Source: Aricia agestis (taxonomy: Eukaryota; Arthropoda; Insecta; Lepidoptera; Lycaenidae). Taken from it: DNA of 64,000 bases. Positions 1-11,800 of this stretch are shown in pieces. The notes beneath the pieces were generated by a model. That model saw nothing but the letters and a program-made list of their open reading frames with translations. It was not told the DNA's origin and did no database searches. A program made the position numbers and the translations under genes. The DNA lies in the NCBI RefSeq assembly GCF_905147365.1, contig NC_056417.1, positions 5,912,501-5,976,500 on the forward strand, written 5' to 3'. Each line of letters begins with the position of its first letter. The stretch's first letter is position 1.

Positions 1-319
1 TTATAATAAAATCCTTTCGTCTAGTACAAATTTACCTACGTTAGGTACCTACGTGCTCAAACGGTAAAAGTCAGAACTAGGTATGTATTTGGCATTGGCA
101 ATGCTCCAGTTTCTATCACTTTTCCCTTTGGATTGAATAATAAAAATTCCGCAGACGATGTGATATGCCAAATATGTGCCCTTTTAGGCTGTCGAAAAAG
201 AAAACATAGAATTTACTATTTAGATTAGAGAATAGAGCCAAAAAGGGAAAGATAGAATTAAGATAGAGAAAAGGGACGAACTAGGGTATCACAGTAGATC
301 CGCCTTAAAAATTATGACT

Positions 320-1036
320 TTAAGAGTCCGTATACGAAATTTTGCCGAAATTTTGAAGAAAACGACAGAAATAATCTATATAGATAAAATTCTATCCAAT
401 TCGAGAAAAAAGAAAGAAAAAAAAAAACAAATTGTGCCAAAAAACACGATTCAAAACAACCCAAATCTCACATTATATTCTACTCGCCGCAAGGCAGCCT
501 TGATATAATGTGAGATTTAGGTTGTTTTGAATCGTGTTTTTCTTTTTTTTTCTTTTTTCTCGAATTGGATAGAATTTTATCTATAGATTATTTCTGTCGT
601 TTTCTTTTTATGAATTACAGCTCCAAGTTGCCGAAATTAACAGCAATTCTTTGCCCATTTTCTCTAAAATTTTGCCGAGTTACATATTTTTTTACTCAAC
701 TATTTCATATTAAAGTGGTAAAAAGTAATTCCAACATTGTATAGACGACTTTCTCAACAGTACATTGTATTTTTTTCATACCGTTAAGACGTCAATACAA
801 TCCATAAACATGTGATATTCTAAACCTTTTACAGCAAAAATCACAAAACTGTCGAGGGTTTGAGTAGGATTATTTAAAAATACTTAAAAAAAACAAAAAT
901 CTAGCTCCAACATTAGATTATAATTAAAATGATCTTACATGTTGTGCATTAAAACTTATAGAAATACTGTATTTTAATTGTTAAATCACGTCTGTTAATC
1001 AGCGAAATCGGCAAAATTTCGTATACGGACTCTTAA
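320..1036. mobile_element. TIR element with TTAA target sites (piggyBac-like MITE)
   Basis: A 25-bp terminal inverted repeat beginning GAGTCCGTATACGAAATTTT lies at 324-348 and is repeated in reverse at 1008-1032. TTAA borders it on both sides (320-323 and 1033-1036), the target duplication expected of piggyBac-type elements. The interior has no convincing reading frame. It contains a second, nested inverted repeat (356-606) whose arms are about 100 bp with purine/pyrimidine runs. The element is probably non-autonomous. The TIRs and TTAA are seen directly; the superfamily is inferred from the TTAA site. Confidence 0.65.
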
Positions 1037-1339
1037 GGAGATTCGGTTAGAATCGGTTATGTAGAGTTCTAGTTGTCTAATTCTGTCTTTTGTTCGCAAG
1101 TAGAGCTGTTAGTCTGTTATCGACTTCTTAGCACTTATCGAGTCTTATGTATTTCAGAAATCTGGGTAGTCAGTTCTTAGAAAAGTTGCAAAGTTGGAAA
1201 TCAAAAATATAAGGGAATGCATCGCTTAAGTGACATTGCGTTTACGGTGCCCTATTTCAAAATGAAATCATTATCGATTTCTTACTTAGCTTGTCGCTTT
1301 GTGGAATGCAAGTTGACTATATTATGGTATAGCTATTTG

Positions 1340-1550
1340 ACCGAGCTTTGCTCGGTATTCGATAAAACACGAATAAAATGACATTTTCTAAAAATGATTC
1401 CTAGCTAGATCGATTTATCGCCCCCGGAACCCCCAATATACTAAATTTCATGAAAATCTTTGGAGCCGATTCCGAGACTAAAATTATATATATACATTAT
1501 ATTTATACATACATTATTACATATATACAAGAATTGCTCGTTTAAAGATA
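1340..1550. repeat. Dispersed repeat fragment, copy also at 56390-56665
   Basis: The stretch from CGAGCTTTGCTCGG through a TA-rich tract to CAAGAATTGCTCGTTTAAAG recurs with few changes at about 56490-56665. Its last part recurs after the (TA)n tract at 63680. It probably belongs to the Helitron-like or LINE 3'-end repeats common in Lepidoptera. It has no coding capacity. Confidence 0.6.
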
Positions 1551-1615
1551 TAAGATACGCAGAAGTAAACGATAGTCCATCCCTCTACATATTCTATGAT
1601 GAGTTTATAAATAAA

Positions 1616-1821
1616 CTAGATGACGCCCGCAACTCCGTTGCGCCAAAATTCGTTTATCGCGCGGGGATCGTACAATTTTCCTGGATTAAAACTATCCTAT
1701 GTCCTTTCCCGGGACTCAAGGTATCTCCATGCCAAGTTTCAGCAAAATCGGTTTAGCGGTTTGAGCGTGAAGAGGTAACAGACAGACAGACACACTTTCG
1801 CATTTATAATATTAGTATGGA
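1616..1821 (-). mobile_element. Lep1/MINE-1-like non-autonomous Helitron
   Basis: Read on the minus strand it begins TCCATACTAATATTATAAAT, followed by a GTCT-type microsatellite (seen as cagacagacaga on +). It ends in CTAG followed by T. A 5' TC and a 3' CTAG-type end without target duplication are Helitron features. The GTCY microsatellite and this 5' end match what is known of the Lep1/MINE-1 repeats of moths. Related copies are listed at 6684, 37191, 38090, 44950, 48215, 50979, 61828 and 63433. It encodes no protein. Confidence 0.7.
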
Positions 1822-2038
1822 TAGTTTGTCGATTGGAGTCCTTTCCCACCGGCTGAGTGCACTTGAAGGGTTTAGTGGCACTCGACTCGCGAAATGGCCC
1901 TTTGACGGTGACACGCTCGCCCCATAAATGTTTCATGGGTTGATTTGAGTGCTACAGTCGAGTATAAACTATGCATCTTATAATTTGTTTATGGTAGGTA
2001 TACACCGGGCATGACTTGAGGGGTAGCGGGCGACGCGA

Positions 2039-2087
2039 CGGCGCGGGGGCTACCATATTATATTTTAATATGGTAGCCCCCGCGCCG
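2039..2087. repeat. Short GC-rich palindrome
   Basis: The arms GGCGCGGGGGCTACCATATT face each other across a short AT spacer. The region on the left (2000-2040) is also GC-rich. It may be a MITE remnant or a foldback. No gene is visible nearby. Confidence 0.6.
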
Positions 2088-2574
2088 TAGCATATTATAT
2101 TTTAATAAGACCATTTGAAATAAATACCTAAAAAAATGCTCTAAAAATATATGCTTCTCTTGAGGTTGCAATCAGTGCATGTGTATCTACAATTTCTACC
2201 AATAACGTAAGTTACGTAGGTGTAATTGTTACTAAATACCGTGTGATCGTCTGATCGCGATCTTACCAATGAATAATGATGATCCGTCTGATCACTAGTC
2301 CAATATCAAATAGTATATCACCGTACTCGCATCCGCTCAGCCTATTCCTCGCCCTATAAAAGAAATTAAAAAAAAACGATTACTGCACAATCTATTTTGG
2401 ACGAGTGATCTTAAGAGGGAACGCGGGTGCAGTAGTAGTTTTAAACGAAGAAACGGGCAAAAGAAAAGAAAAGGCACGTGTATTGTAAAAGAGACATACA
2501 GTAAATCGAGGTAGCATAGTCCTCTGATTCCTCTTTCAAAATAGAGCGTATCTAATTTTTTTAAATATCTTTAT

Positions 2575-3003
2575 TACTAAGACTTCGATGTCTGTCTGTC
2601 CGTCTGTCTGTCACCAGGCTGTATCTCAAGAACCGCTATAGCTAGACTTCTGAAATTTTCACAGAATGTGTATATCTATTGTCGCTATAACAGCAAATAC
2701 TAAAAACAAAATAAAATTAATATTTAAGGGGGCTCCCATACAACAAACGTGATTTTTTTGCTATTTTTTCACGAAAACAGCTCAAGCCTTGCTTTAATTT
2801 TTAATGAAAAAATTACTTAAATCGGTTAAGTTTTGGAGAAGGAATCAGCGGACAACGAATCGAAGATTTTCTGTTCTTTCATTAGAACTTTTGTCGTGTT
2901 GTCTCTATCGCGCTCTGCGGTGGGAGACTTGAGATTGGTGAAACAGCAATACATTTTCAAATACCTATTTTCAATTTCTCTCGCCCCTGGTGTATCCTCT
3001 TAA
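2575..3003 (-). repeat. Dispersed lepidopteran repeat (GGAACCC / GTCT family), minus orientation
   Basis: The part with the GTCTGTCTGTCC microsatellite and GCTATAGCGGTTCTTAAG-like text is the reverse complement of the repeat at 46246-46740. The part from about 2765 to 3003 is the reverse complement of 58813-59030. The three copies therefore share modules. It resembles the 3' end of a non-LTR retrotransposon or its SINE derivative, but no frame remains. The classification is uncertain. Confidence 0.6.
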
Positions 3004-3138
3004 GTCTTAAGTGTCTCTTTCGAGTTTTTGTACCACGGACCAGGTCATTATGACATTGGCATAGCATAGCCCATATGTCCACTTTTGTTATTTATTGCCC
3101 ATGTGTGATGCAAATTTTTGGTCTCATGTTTGAAAATA

Positions 3139-3346
3139 GAGCTAATTAAAGGGCCCCACTCAGGTTTCGTTTTCCAAAAGGAGTTCGCCGGCAGGCCGTC
3201 GCCTGGCCGTTAATCGGAAAATACCACAGACTCACAGTTCCCCACAGATTTTGTAGATTTTGTATCGACGGTCAATGACTGTCAGGCAGCCTGCCGACCA
3301 GAGCCTGCAGGCGGACTGTTAATGTATGGGGCCCTTTCATTAGCTC
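3139..3346. mobile_element. MITE with 20-bp TIR
   Basis: GAGCTAATTAAAGGGCCCCA at 3139-3158 is matched in reverse at 3327-3346 with one mismatch. The interior is moderately GC-rich and has partial internal inverted repeats (GCAGGC/GCCTGC). No coding frame is present. Confidence 0.5.
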
Positions 3347-6114
3347 GTTTCGCTTCAATTAGACATTGCCGTTGACGTTGTAATTTGCCGTAACCGTACA
3401 CATATTCGCCCGTAAAAAAATTGCCTATGTTCTTCCCCGTGAGGCGTGATCTATTTCTATATCTGTGCCAAATTACACTGAAATTGTTCTAGTACTTCGT
3501 GAGACTAGCACGTTCAAACAATTAAACGAACTTTTCAGCTTCATAATTTAAAAATTATCTAAGAAATAGATATGGATTTTTACACTATATGTGCCTCTAT
3601 TATAAAGATTGGTTCTTTAAATCCAATATATCTTTCAACGTGCTCGTAACAGCTATCTTCAGTCTTCACTAAATTAATCTTGACCTGCGGTTTGAACTCC
3701 ACTCATCTTAAATCAACTTATTAACGTTTATTAAACACGTGTTAAATTTTTAATACAATCTTCCGGCGTTTCCGTGGGATCGATGCTTAAAAATAATAAA
3801 CACCAGATCCTGTGTTTGGTAGAGAGTCTTAACCTCTACACTTTGTCCGATTATGAACCCAATACGAGCGATAATTTACGTAGGGCTCACACACAAAACT
3901 GTTAATTCGCATACCATCGTAATTGCATTTTAATTGGAACGTAGTTCCTTATCGCGCGTTCGGCGTAAAGGCTAGATAGGCTAGACAGAACGATATTATT
4001 TTGACCTCGACACTTTTTATTAGTACTTGCATGGCAGGGGCAGAGGGCGTTGATAGTATTACGGTGCGGTTTATTTTTGAGAATAAACCGACGCGTTGTT
4101 AGTATTCCTGGGCGTCAGTAGACGGCGTTTTTTAAAAAATTTTTGAGTCTATATACTTAATAAATTATGTATGTACTTAACACTATACAGGATTTTTTAA
4201 CAAATAACTTTGTTCCATTCGGGTGTCCCTTGACACCTCTCAAGTTTTATGTTTGTCGCAGATATCTGTAATGCGATGCTAATTCGCATTATGTGTGGAA
4301 GTCTTTTAGGAGCATGTTCGTCTGTGATTGTCCAATGCCTATGATTGACGAATTTTATAGGCAGCTTCGCAATCATGGTTATCCATTAACGTAGAGACAG
4401 ACATAATTAAGGATAGAATACGAAACTGCTAAATAAAATTAGAATATTTTTCATAGACCGTTACTACCGCTGTTCAGCAAAATGACAATGGGATCTGAGC
4501 TGATGATGACCATCACTTAAATTTAAGTATTGACTTGTCTCCAACGATATGTATTATTAGTGGCGAACTTCAAAAGTCTTAATCTAACCTAAGGCCTAAT
4601 CTAACTCTTGTCTACAATCTCTACCATGATTTCCGAATACATCTTGGAACCTTTAAGCTTATATCACAGCATATCATTATTTGGCTCTTAAATGTCAGTT
4701 AAATGCACGCTTTGCAAACATATTGAGGAAGCAATAAGCAGAAATAAGGATATAACGAATCATTTCATATTCGTAAACTGAAGATGTCGCGGTCGGGGAA
4801 AATATAATCACGTTTTTCCCTAGTCCGTGGTAGTTTGCGATTCTGCGTACAGTCCATTCTAGTGCCGAGTTCGCTTTGAAATTTGACCCTTATTCTATTG
4901 AAAGAAAGTCCTGTCAGGGGTAAAATAACTTTGAACGCATGATAAGATAGTGATAATGGGGCGTTTTTTCTCCCGACTATCCTCATATTCCATATCGAAT
5001 GACGTTCATGCCGTCGTTGCTGACTTATATTTTCTCTCGCCTTTTCTTTGGTCCACTCATTGCCTTGGGTTAGATTTTATACGGTCCACAAAGATCATAC
5101 GAACACAGTAAATCTTGTGAAGCTTCCTGGTTTGGTCCATAGCGAATAGCTAGTAGTTTTTCAGTGTTGATTTAACAGCGTTCGTATCTACTTAAATTAT
5201 AATTATAATTTTAACCTAAAAAGAATAATAAAAATCCATTTTTATACATGCCTTTGATTTTGCTGTTTAAAAATTCAAATAATGATTTCATCATTAAACT
5301 TATTCATGACCTGATTTTGACGGGATTTATTATTTCGTGACTACTTTCATTCTTAGCTTATCAGGCTATCACAGATTAAAAATATCTGTCTCTATTATTA
5401 TCTGCCGATGACCTACATTGACTCGTGATGTAACGAATCTGTATATTATTTTATAACCAGCTGACCCGGCAGACATTGTTTTGCGTTATTTCGTGTGTAT
5501 AATAAATAGACTTTGTAATAAGCACACATGATTTCATCAAAATCGGTCCAGCAGTTTCAAAGCAGTTTGGCAACTAACACTGCAACACGTAACCCAGTGC
5601 ACCACATTTTGACCTTATTACCATAAAAATAAAGTTCAAAAGTGGATCACCAGGTTTGTCAGTGACAGTGCCTTACATAATAATAGTCCTTATCGGTAGC
5701 AGCCTGTAAATATATTGTACAATTGTTATTGCATTATTAATGACAAAATTACGGACACGCAAACCTCCGTGCTCCACATATATTTATGTAATACTTAATT
5801 ATCTTAATTAATTTTAACTATACTTACATAATATCATATCACATTTTATTTAAATCTGACATGTCACGGGTTATTATTGTCTAGCAGGCAGCAGCCATCG
5901 AAATATAGTACAGTATAGAACAATTCTGCAGTAAACAGTCAAATGTTAGTTAAAGTATCAGTCCCATGTAGGAGTTACCCTTGCTAAGTTGTTACGTACT
6001 TTATGTGATAGAAACTGTCATGTTCCAGTTACTGTTATGACGTAGTGCGTAGCTAGGACAACAGAAAGAGTATGAACGATCAGATTTTGATAACCAACTG
6101 AAAGTTTCACTAAA
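3347..6114. other. AT-rich non-coding stretch
   Basis: No exon with splice signals and a protein-like frame was recognised here. Around 5457-5560 lies a fragment (ccagctgacccggcagac, then aatcggtccagcag) of a kind widely dispersed in moth genomes. If cytohesin begins upstream of the window, this is intronic; otherwise it is intergenic. Confidence 0.4.
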
Positions 6115-6274
6115 TGTACTCTCGAGGAAATTGATTCCTAGGCAGTTCACAGACCAACGTCATTTGGTCGGATCATGTCGATTCAATCTTAATTGTGATC
6201 TGTCGGCTGGGTTTGACGTAACGCGACCAAACTATGTAGGTCCCCCATCTGCCTAGGAATCAACTTCTCTACAC
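6115..6274. mobile_element. MITE family A, copy 1
   Basis: Its ends are inverted repeats: GAAATTGATTCCTAGGCAG on the left and CTGCCTAGGAATCAACTTC on the right. The interior shares GACCAACG, TTTGGTCGGATCATG and related text with the copy at 39532-39920, which carries a nested insertion. It is non-coding. Confidence 0.65.
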
Positions 6275-6683
6275 CTAAGTTTGCAATTCGTGGAACTCTA
6301 TTTTGATTCAGTTACTCTTCTATAGTATTTATTATCGTGGCTACCAACCCTTTTCATGCTCAAAATTAATAAACTCCTTTATCTATAACAGTCAGAGTCA
6401 ACATAAGTTAAAAGGGTTAAATATTTACCTACTACCAAAATAACATAATATATTAGCTTTTTATGATTCCCATGGTGTTTCACTCGTAAAAAATTGGAAA
6501 ACGTAGGGAGTATGTGTCGAAATGGAAAATTGATTACTTTTTTATACTCTGGGGTCGGTTTTAGAGGGACACGACGTGTAAAATATAATAATATTATTTA
6601 TTAGAAAAAAAAAATTAGGTTACGCGTTTGAAGGTAATGGAAAAAAAAATAAGTTGCCTGTACACAGGGAGTTTATAATATCA

Positions 6684-6842
6684 CAAGATGACGCCCGCAA
6701 CTCGTACCTTTTTTACTGAATACAAAGTTTCCTATGTCCTTTCCAGGGATTAGAAGTACCTATCTCCATACCAAATTCATTTCAGCGGTGAAGGGGTAGC
6801 AGAAAGAAAGACAAGCTTTCGTATTTATAATATTAGTATGGA
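6684..6842 (-). mobile_element. Lep1-like Helitron, internally deleted
   Basis: It shares gatgacgcccgcaactc at one end and atttataatattagtatgga at the other with the 1616-1821 copy. The GACA microsatellite is reduced to gaaagaaagacaag. The terminal CTAG has decayed to CAAG. Confidence 0.6.
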
Positions 6843-7510
6843 AGTTTCATTGTATGATAGTACTTACCTTTTTACTCTTAATATGAAATATTTTTGTCAC
6901 TTCTTTGCGAGGTAACAAGAGAGTATTGTTCAAAAGAGTGCATTCTGACGATGACGTCTACAATTCTTTTCTCTACAGTCTCTTCAGATTCTTTTTTTTT
7001 ATCTCCAACAGGACCTCTATGCCAACTACGTAAGGATCATTCTTATAAAACTTCGAGGTGAAATAACTGTGAATGGACTATACAAGTAAAAAGTTATAAA
7101 CGAAGACGGCGAAGGAAATTTAATAAAATTCAATATCACACTGCTCGTCATACTCATACTTGGCAAGGTTTTGGAGAGCAAATTGTGTGATTGGACTTAA
7201 AAGTGAGGTGATTTTTCTCGAATGTTTGTTAAAGGTTGCTAAAATAATATTCAAAAAGCCGTCCTTTCGCGAATGACGAAACAAAAATGCTATTATATTT
7301 AAAATTAATAAATATGACGTTGGGAAATGGGATAGCACTGTTTTGTTATAGTTTTGACTCGTCAACCTATATTTTCCGATTTTCCTACGTTTGAAAAAGG
7401 ACTTTTCTGAATAACAAATAGGTGAACCTACGTATCTAATACTTATTCATAGCTGGGCTTTTATTTGTAAACCTTCTGTTACCTGTATGTAACACAAATT
7501 CTAAGGTACT

Positions 7511-7658
7511 GTAGGCCTACCACGAAACCGTTTTGAGACTCAATCGGACGTGAAAGTCCGCGTCCTGCTCTAACAACGTCATTTCACATTTGTTAGAGTA
7601 GGACGCGGGATTCTCGTACGATCGTTTGTAGTCTCAAAACGATTTCGTGGTACGGCCC
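7511..7658. mobile_element. Palindromic MITE family B, copy 1
   Basis: The arms containing CCACGAAACCGTTTTGAGAC and GTCTCAAAACGATTTCGTGG face each other. An inner pair, GTCCTGCTCTAAC and GTTAGAGTAGGAC, also does so. The same element occurs inverted at 27705-27853 inside a cytohesin intron. It is non-coding. Confidence 0.7.
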
Positions 7659-8162
7659 ATGATACGTATCTTGCTATTCTCGTATTATAAATTCACGAAC
7701 ATTTCTTGGTTTCTTCATGCAAATGCTTGTTTATTCATCTGCATTATGCACTACTCTCTACTACTGTACCTATCCAATGCCAAATTCGTAAACATAGATA
7801 AAAATATTCTACCTCTACTTCTTATTTAATCGCTCTGTCTAGATGTGATTAAATAGTTACGAAATTATAAAGTAAAAAAATAAAAACTTTTATGTACATA
7901 AGTTATAACGAAACCACAGTTGTTTTAAAGGCTGAAGCCATCGACGTTAATTTCCTAACGTTCATATTTTAATGAGTCATTTGAACGTTGAAGAAATTTT
8001 ATAGTAATTATTATTTTAATTGTAACGAAATATCCAATAGACTGTATAACACAGTGAGACTCTTCTGAAATTTAATACCTCGATCGTGGAAAACCAGACA
8101 CAATAGCTTAACTATTGTTATCGCGGCCGCATGTGCCCGGTTGGGAGTTGAAGCATAATATT

Positions 8163-8357
8163 ATACATATTCAGTTTTTATAAAATACGTGTGGCACTCG
8201 GGGACTGCCGCGGTAAAGCTATTGCAGTTAGCAGCTGGTCTACACGCATACATCTAGTCGCACGCTCACAAACACAGTGCCGAAGTCAAAACGACGTTAG
8301 TCGAGTGTGACGTTTTTTTATGCGGAATTTCTTGGTTCGGTCGCCGCGCTCAAAGCT
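8163..8357 (+). repeat. Dispersed repeat flanking the BEL insertion; inverted copy at 51668-51880
   Basis: The segments ACGTGTGGCACTCGGGGACT, ACGCATACATCTAGTCGCAC and GGAATTTCTTGGTTCGGTCG reappear in the same order, as reverse complement, at 51668-51880. This is probably an unclassified transposon. It has no long frame. Confidence 0.6.
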
Positions 8358-8476
8358 CGCGATAAAAGCTTAATAAGTACAATATTAATTAAAATTATAA
8401 TAAAAGTTTTCCGGCAAGGACCGCTTCATTATTTGGTAGACGACTTATTAATTTATTTGCGTATTTCATCACGAGG

Positions 8477-8722
8477 TGTAGTGTCCTTGATTAACTACTA
8501 CTCCTTTTACTTGATAAATGAAACGATAGACTTGATATACCGTTACTTGATTTATTGATATACTTGATGATCAAATGACCCGGGTGTGCGAGCACGCGCG
8601 ATCGCCTTGATTGATCGATGCGAACTGATTTTAATAAAATAATTAACTAATTACGCGAGCGCGTCCTAAACGCTGACTCCTTAAAACCCTAAAACTGCTT
8701 GATGTACGATATGGATCGTACA
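8477..8722 (-). repeat. 3' LTR of the BEL/Pao element
   Basis: Starts TGTAGTGTCC and ends GGATCGTACA on the + strand, so it has the TG...CA ends of an LTR. It matches 16657-16902 without a difference over 246 bp. It contains seven CTTGAT hexamers, all in the same orientation. A G-rich run just inside it (sense ggtgtgggagca, next to 8723) is a plausible polypurine tract. Confidence 0.95.
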
Positions 8723-8836
8723 TGCTCCCACACCGAAAAGTAGAGAAGTTAGTAGTGATGAGATGATACAAGGTGATTCCATTTTGTCCTTAACCTACAC
8801 TTGTTAGTAAGTAAAGTACAAATAAAAATTCATGAT

Positions 8837-11800
8837 TTACAAAGAATTAAACTTAACTCTATCGTCACCGATTACGTATACAGAACGAAAGGTCGGTGAC
8901 GTGCCTTTGTTTTGCTTAGGTACGTTAGAACACGACACCCGTTTAAAGTCTTGCACTTGTTTGCACGGATCACTATAACCTGGGTTAATATAGCCTATAT
9001 GACGCGAAACCTTTTTAACACACTTGTCACTCTCACTGCACACACACTGATTGTCAATCACCGCTGTGGAGGAGGAGGGCGGCTGCCGCCTCGCCACCTC
9101 CGGGGTGGGCGGCGCCGCCCGCCCTGCGCGCTGCTCCACCTGCTCCACCGCCGCCCGCGCCGACCGCCGGCGCCGGAACCTGCGCGCTCCCCAGACACCT
9201 GCTCCAACAGCAGCCACGATAACGATGACGTACGTCGCCGTATAGTGATGAATGTCGTGGCTGCTGACGCTGTCGTACAGCGGCACGGTCTGCTTTATCT
9301 CCTCTATCTGCTTCTGCAGATGTGTCAGCTGCCTTGAATGTTCGCTGACGTCCTCGTCCCCTGCGCTAATAGTGCCGTTGCTCGGTACCGATATGTTGAA
9401 AAGATAGTTGATCGGCGACAGCTTTGGGGCAGTAACATCTGCCTTGATGTGCAGATCACTCACCTCCTGTTTGTGAGTGTACACGGTAAAGTCCTTGAAC
9501 TTCAGAAGACAACCTTGATTTGTCGTCAATAAGCCAGCTTGAAACAGCTGTAGCGATGAAACTTGATCGTCACAGAGTACTTTAACATTCTGTTCTTGAC
9601 AATAAAAGTAAAAGTACGTGTTGACTTGATGTAGCTCATGCCACTGTGATCGGCATGGCTCGTGATAGATCCTGCATCTCCCGGAGGCTGCATCCTTTTC
9701 GCAAAGGCTCTCGTCATCCTTCAGGGAGTACACTGGTGACCTGCTCCTACATAATAGAGTGCCTGACTCCTGCTGCAGACACGTTTTTAGGTCACTTTCA
9801 GTAATAGGCAACAGAGCGTCCTTTTGAAGGTTAATCGCTAGGTAACTTGATACGGGTTTTATATTAATCATGATGCTACTGTTTACTAAACGTGGTACGG
9901 CAATGATTTTATGAATTTCAAAACTGTCACGGTGAACTAGAGGTATTTTTGTTTCAAATAGTAGGTAATTTGTCGACATTCTAGCTTTAATTTTTAATAG
10001 ATGATAGATATTAGGTAAGCTTATATTCTCAAAAGGTACACATAAGTCTTTAGATATTTTTCCTGATATAGTATTTAATTCTTGTCGAAGTTGGTCTGGT
10101 GTCAATAGGTGTAAACTGAGCTGTCCGTTGTATATATTAGTCATAATGTCTAATAGGGTATTCTGCATTTCTTTTAAATGATTAAGTAAATTGCTGGCGA
10201 CTATTGCGGAAATTATAAAATCATTATTTTCTAAGTTTTCCTTCTTAGCGGCGTTCAACTGTTGTTCCACCTGATTTAAACGTAGATTGATAATCTTGTG
10301 CTGCTTGTTCATGATATCCTCTGTACGTTTCAACAGATTAAATTCGGCTTCAACGACGGAGGTCTGATTCTTCCAGAGAACGGCGAGATGATCTTGATTC
10401 TTATTGATAAGCTCAATATCTTGTTCATATTTTTCAGCGAAATTACTATCCAGAATTCCGAATAAGGAATTTGCTATATTACCGACTCCGTTTATCACTC
10501 CTCGTCGCGTGCGCGAAGTTTGCTTGCTCATCATAACATTGTTATAGTGACTTAATTGTTCGTAGCCGTGACGTACTTGTAACATGATCGCTGCACATTG
10601 TGAATGGTCTTGTTTACTATCACATATGTTTTGTAAATAATCTAAGTACTTGCTAGCTGTTAATGAGCCCTCCCAGTAGGGACTCATGTCGTAGTAGACG
10701 ACTAGGCGCCACTCGTCCTTGATGAGAGCCATGTTTGTCACCTTGTCGAAGTATAAACTTTGATTTTGTAGCGGTGTAACATTAAATGAACCTTCTGAGC
10801 TTGATATAAAGGTCATAATAAACAATAAAATTGTAAATACTAATTTAGAAAAGCTGTAATTATTATTTCTCTTGATAGGTTTAGTAACGTGATATACTTG
10901 CTTTACATCATCGTCCGGATTCTTGATATTATTTTGATCTGACTGTTCTTGATTAACAGGCAATATGGACAGTTTCACTATGGGGCGTTTCATGATGCCG
11001 CTTTTTGTTTTTAGCGTAACAACCCTCACAAAACCGTCGCTTCCGGGATGTAGCTCCAGGACGCGGCCCAGTGGCCACCTTCCGGCCGGCAAATTGCTAT
11101 CATGTATGAGCACTATGTCGTTGACCTTGATGTTCTCTTGCGGTAGTCTCCACTTGCTGCGGACTGATAGCTGCGTTAGATATTCTTGTCGCCATTTCTT
11201 CCAGATATCCTCGAATAATTTTTGTGTATGATGCCAACGAGTACGTAAATCTGTTTCGGTGTCGAAAAATGCGAGATGAGGACCGCTAGTTAAAAAATGT
11301 GATGGTGTTAGGCAATTTAAGTCGTCAGGGTCTTCGGTCATAGCACATAAAGGTCTCTGATTGATGCAGGCTTCGAGCTGAGAGAGCAATGTAGAGTACT
11401 CCTCAAAGGTGAGACGTTGTTCGCCTATCACCCGCTTCATGTGATATTTTAGACTTTTGACCGAAGCTTCCCACAGTCCACCTGCTGACGGCCAAGAGGG
11501 GGCATTGAAATGCCACTTGATACCCATGCGCGTCACTTCGTCGATGAATTCTGTGTTTTCGAATGTACATAAAATTTGCTGATATTCTTCCTGCAGAACC
11601 TTGTTTGCTCCGATGAAAGTTGTACCTTGATCGCTATACATATTTTTCGGCACTCCTCGCCTGGCTGACATTCGACGCAAAGCTGCTAAAAATGCTGACG
11701 TCGTCAAATCCGAAACCAGCTCCAAATGTATGGCTTTTGTTACCATACAGACGAACACAGCAACGTAGCCCTTTGTTGTTAGAATACCTCGGCCCTTGTT

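Noticed and set aside
4765..4986. 73-codon minus-strand frame
   Set aside because: No recognisable motif, splice context or codon pattern; consistent with chance.
8912..9337. 141-codon + strand frame inside the BEL element
   Set aside because: It is the antisense shadow of the GC-rich C-terminal coding region (Arg/Pro-rich tail) and has no protein-like features.
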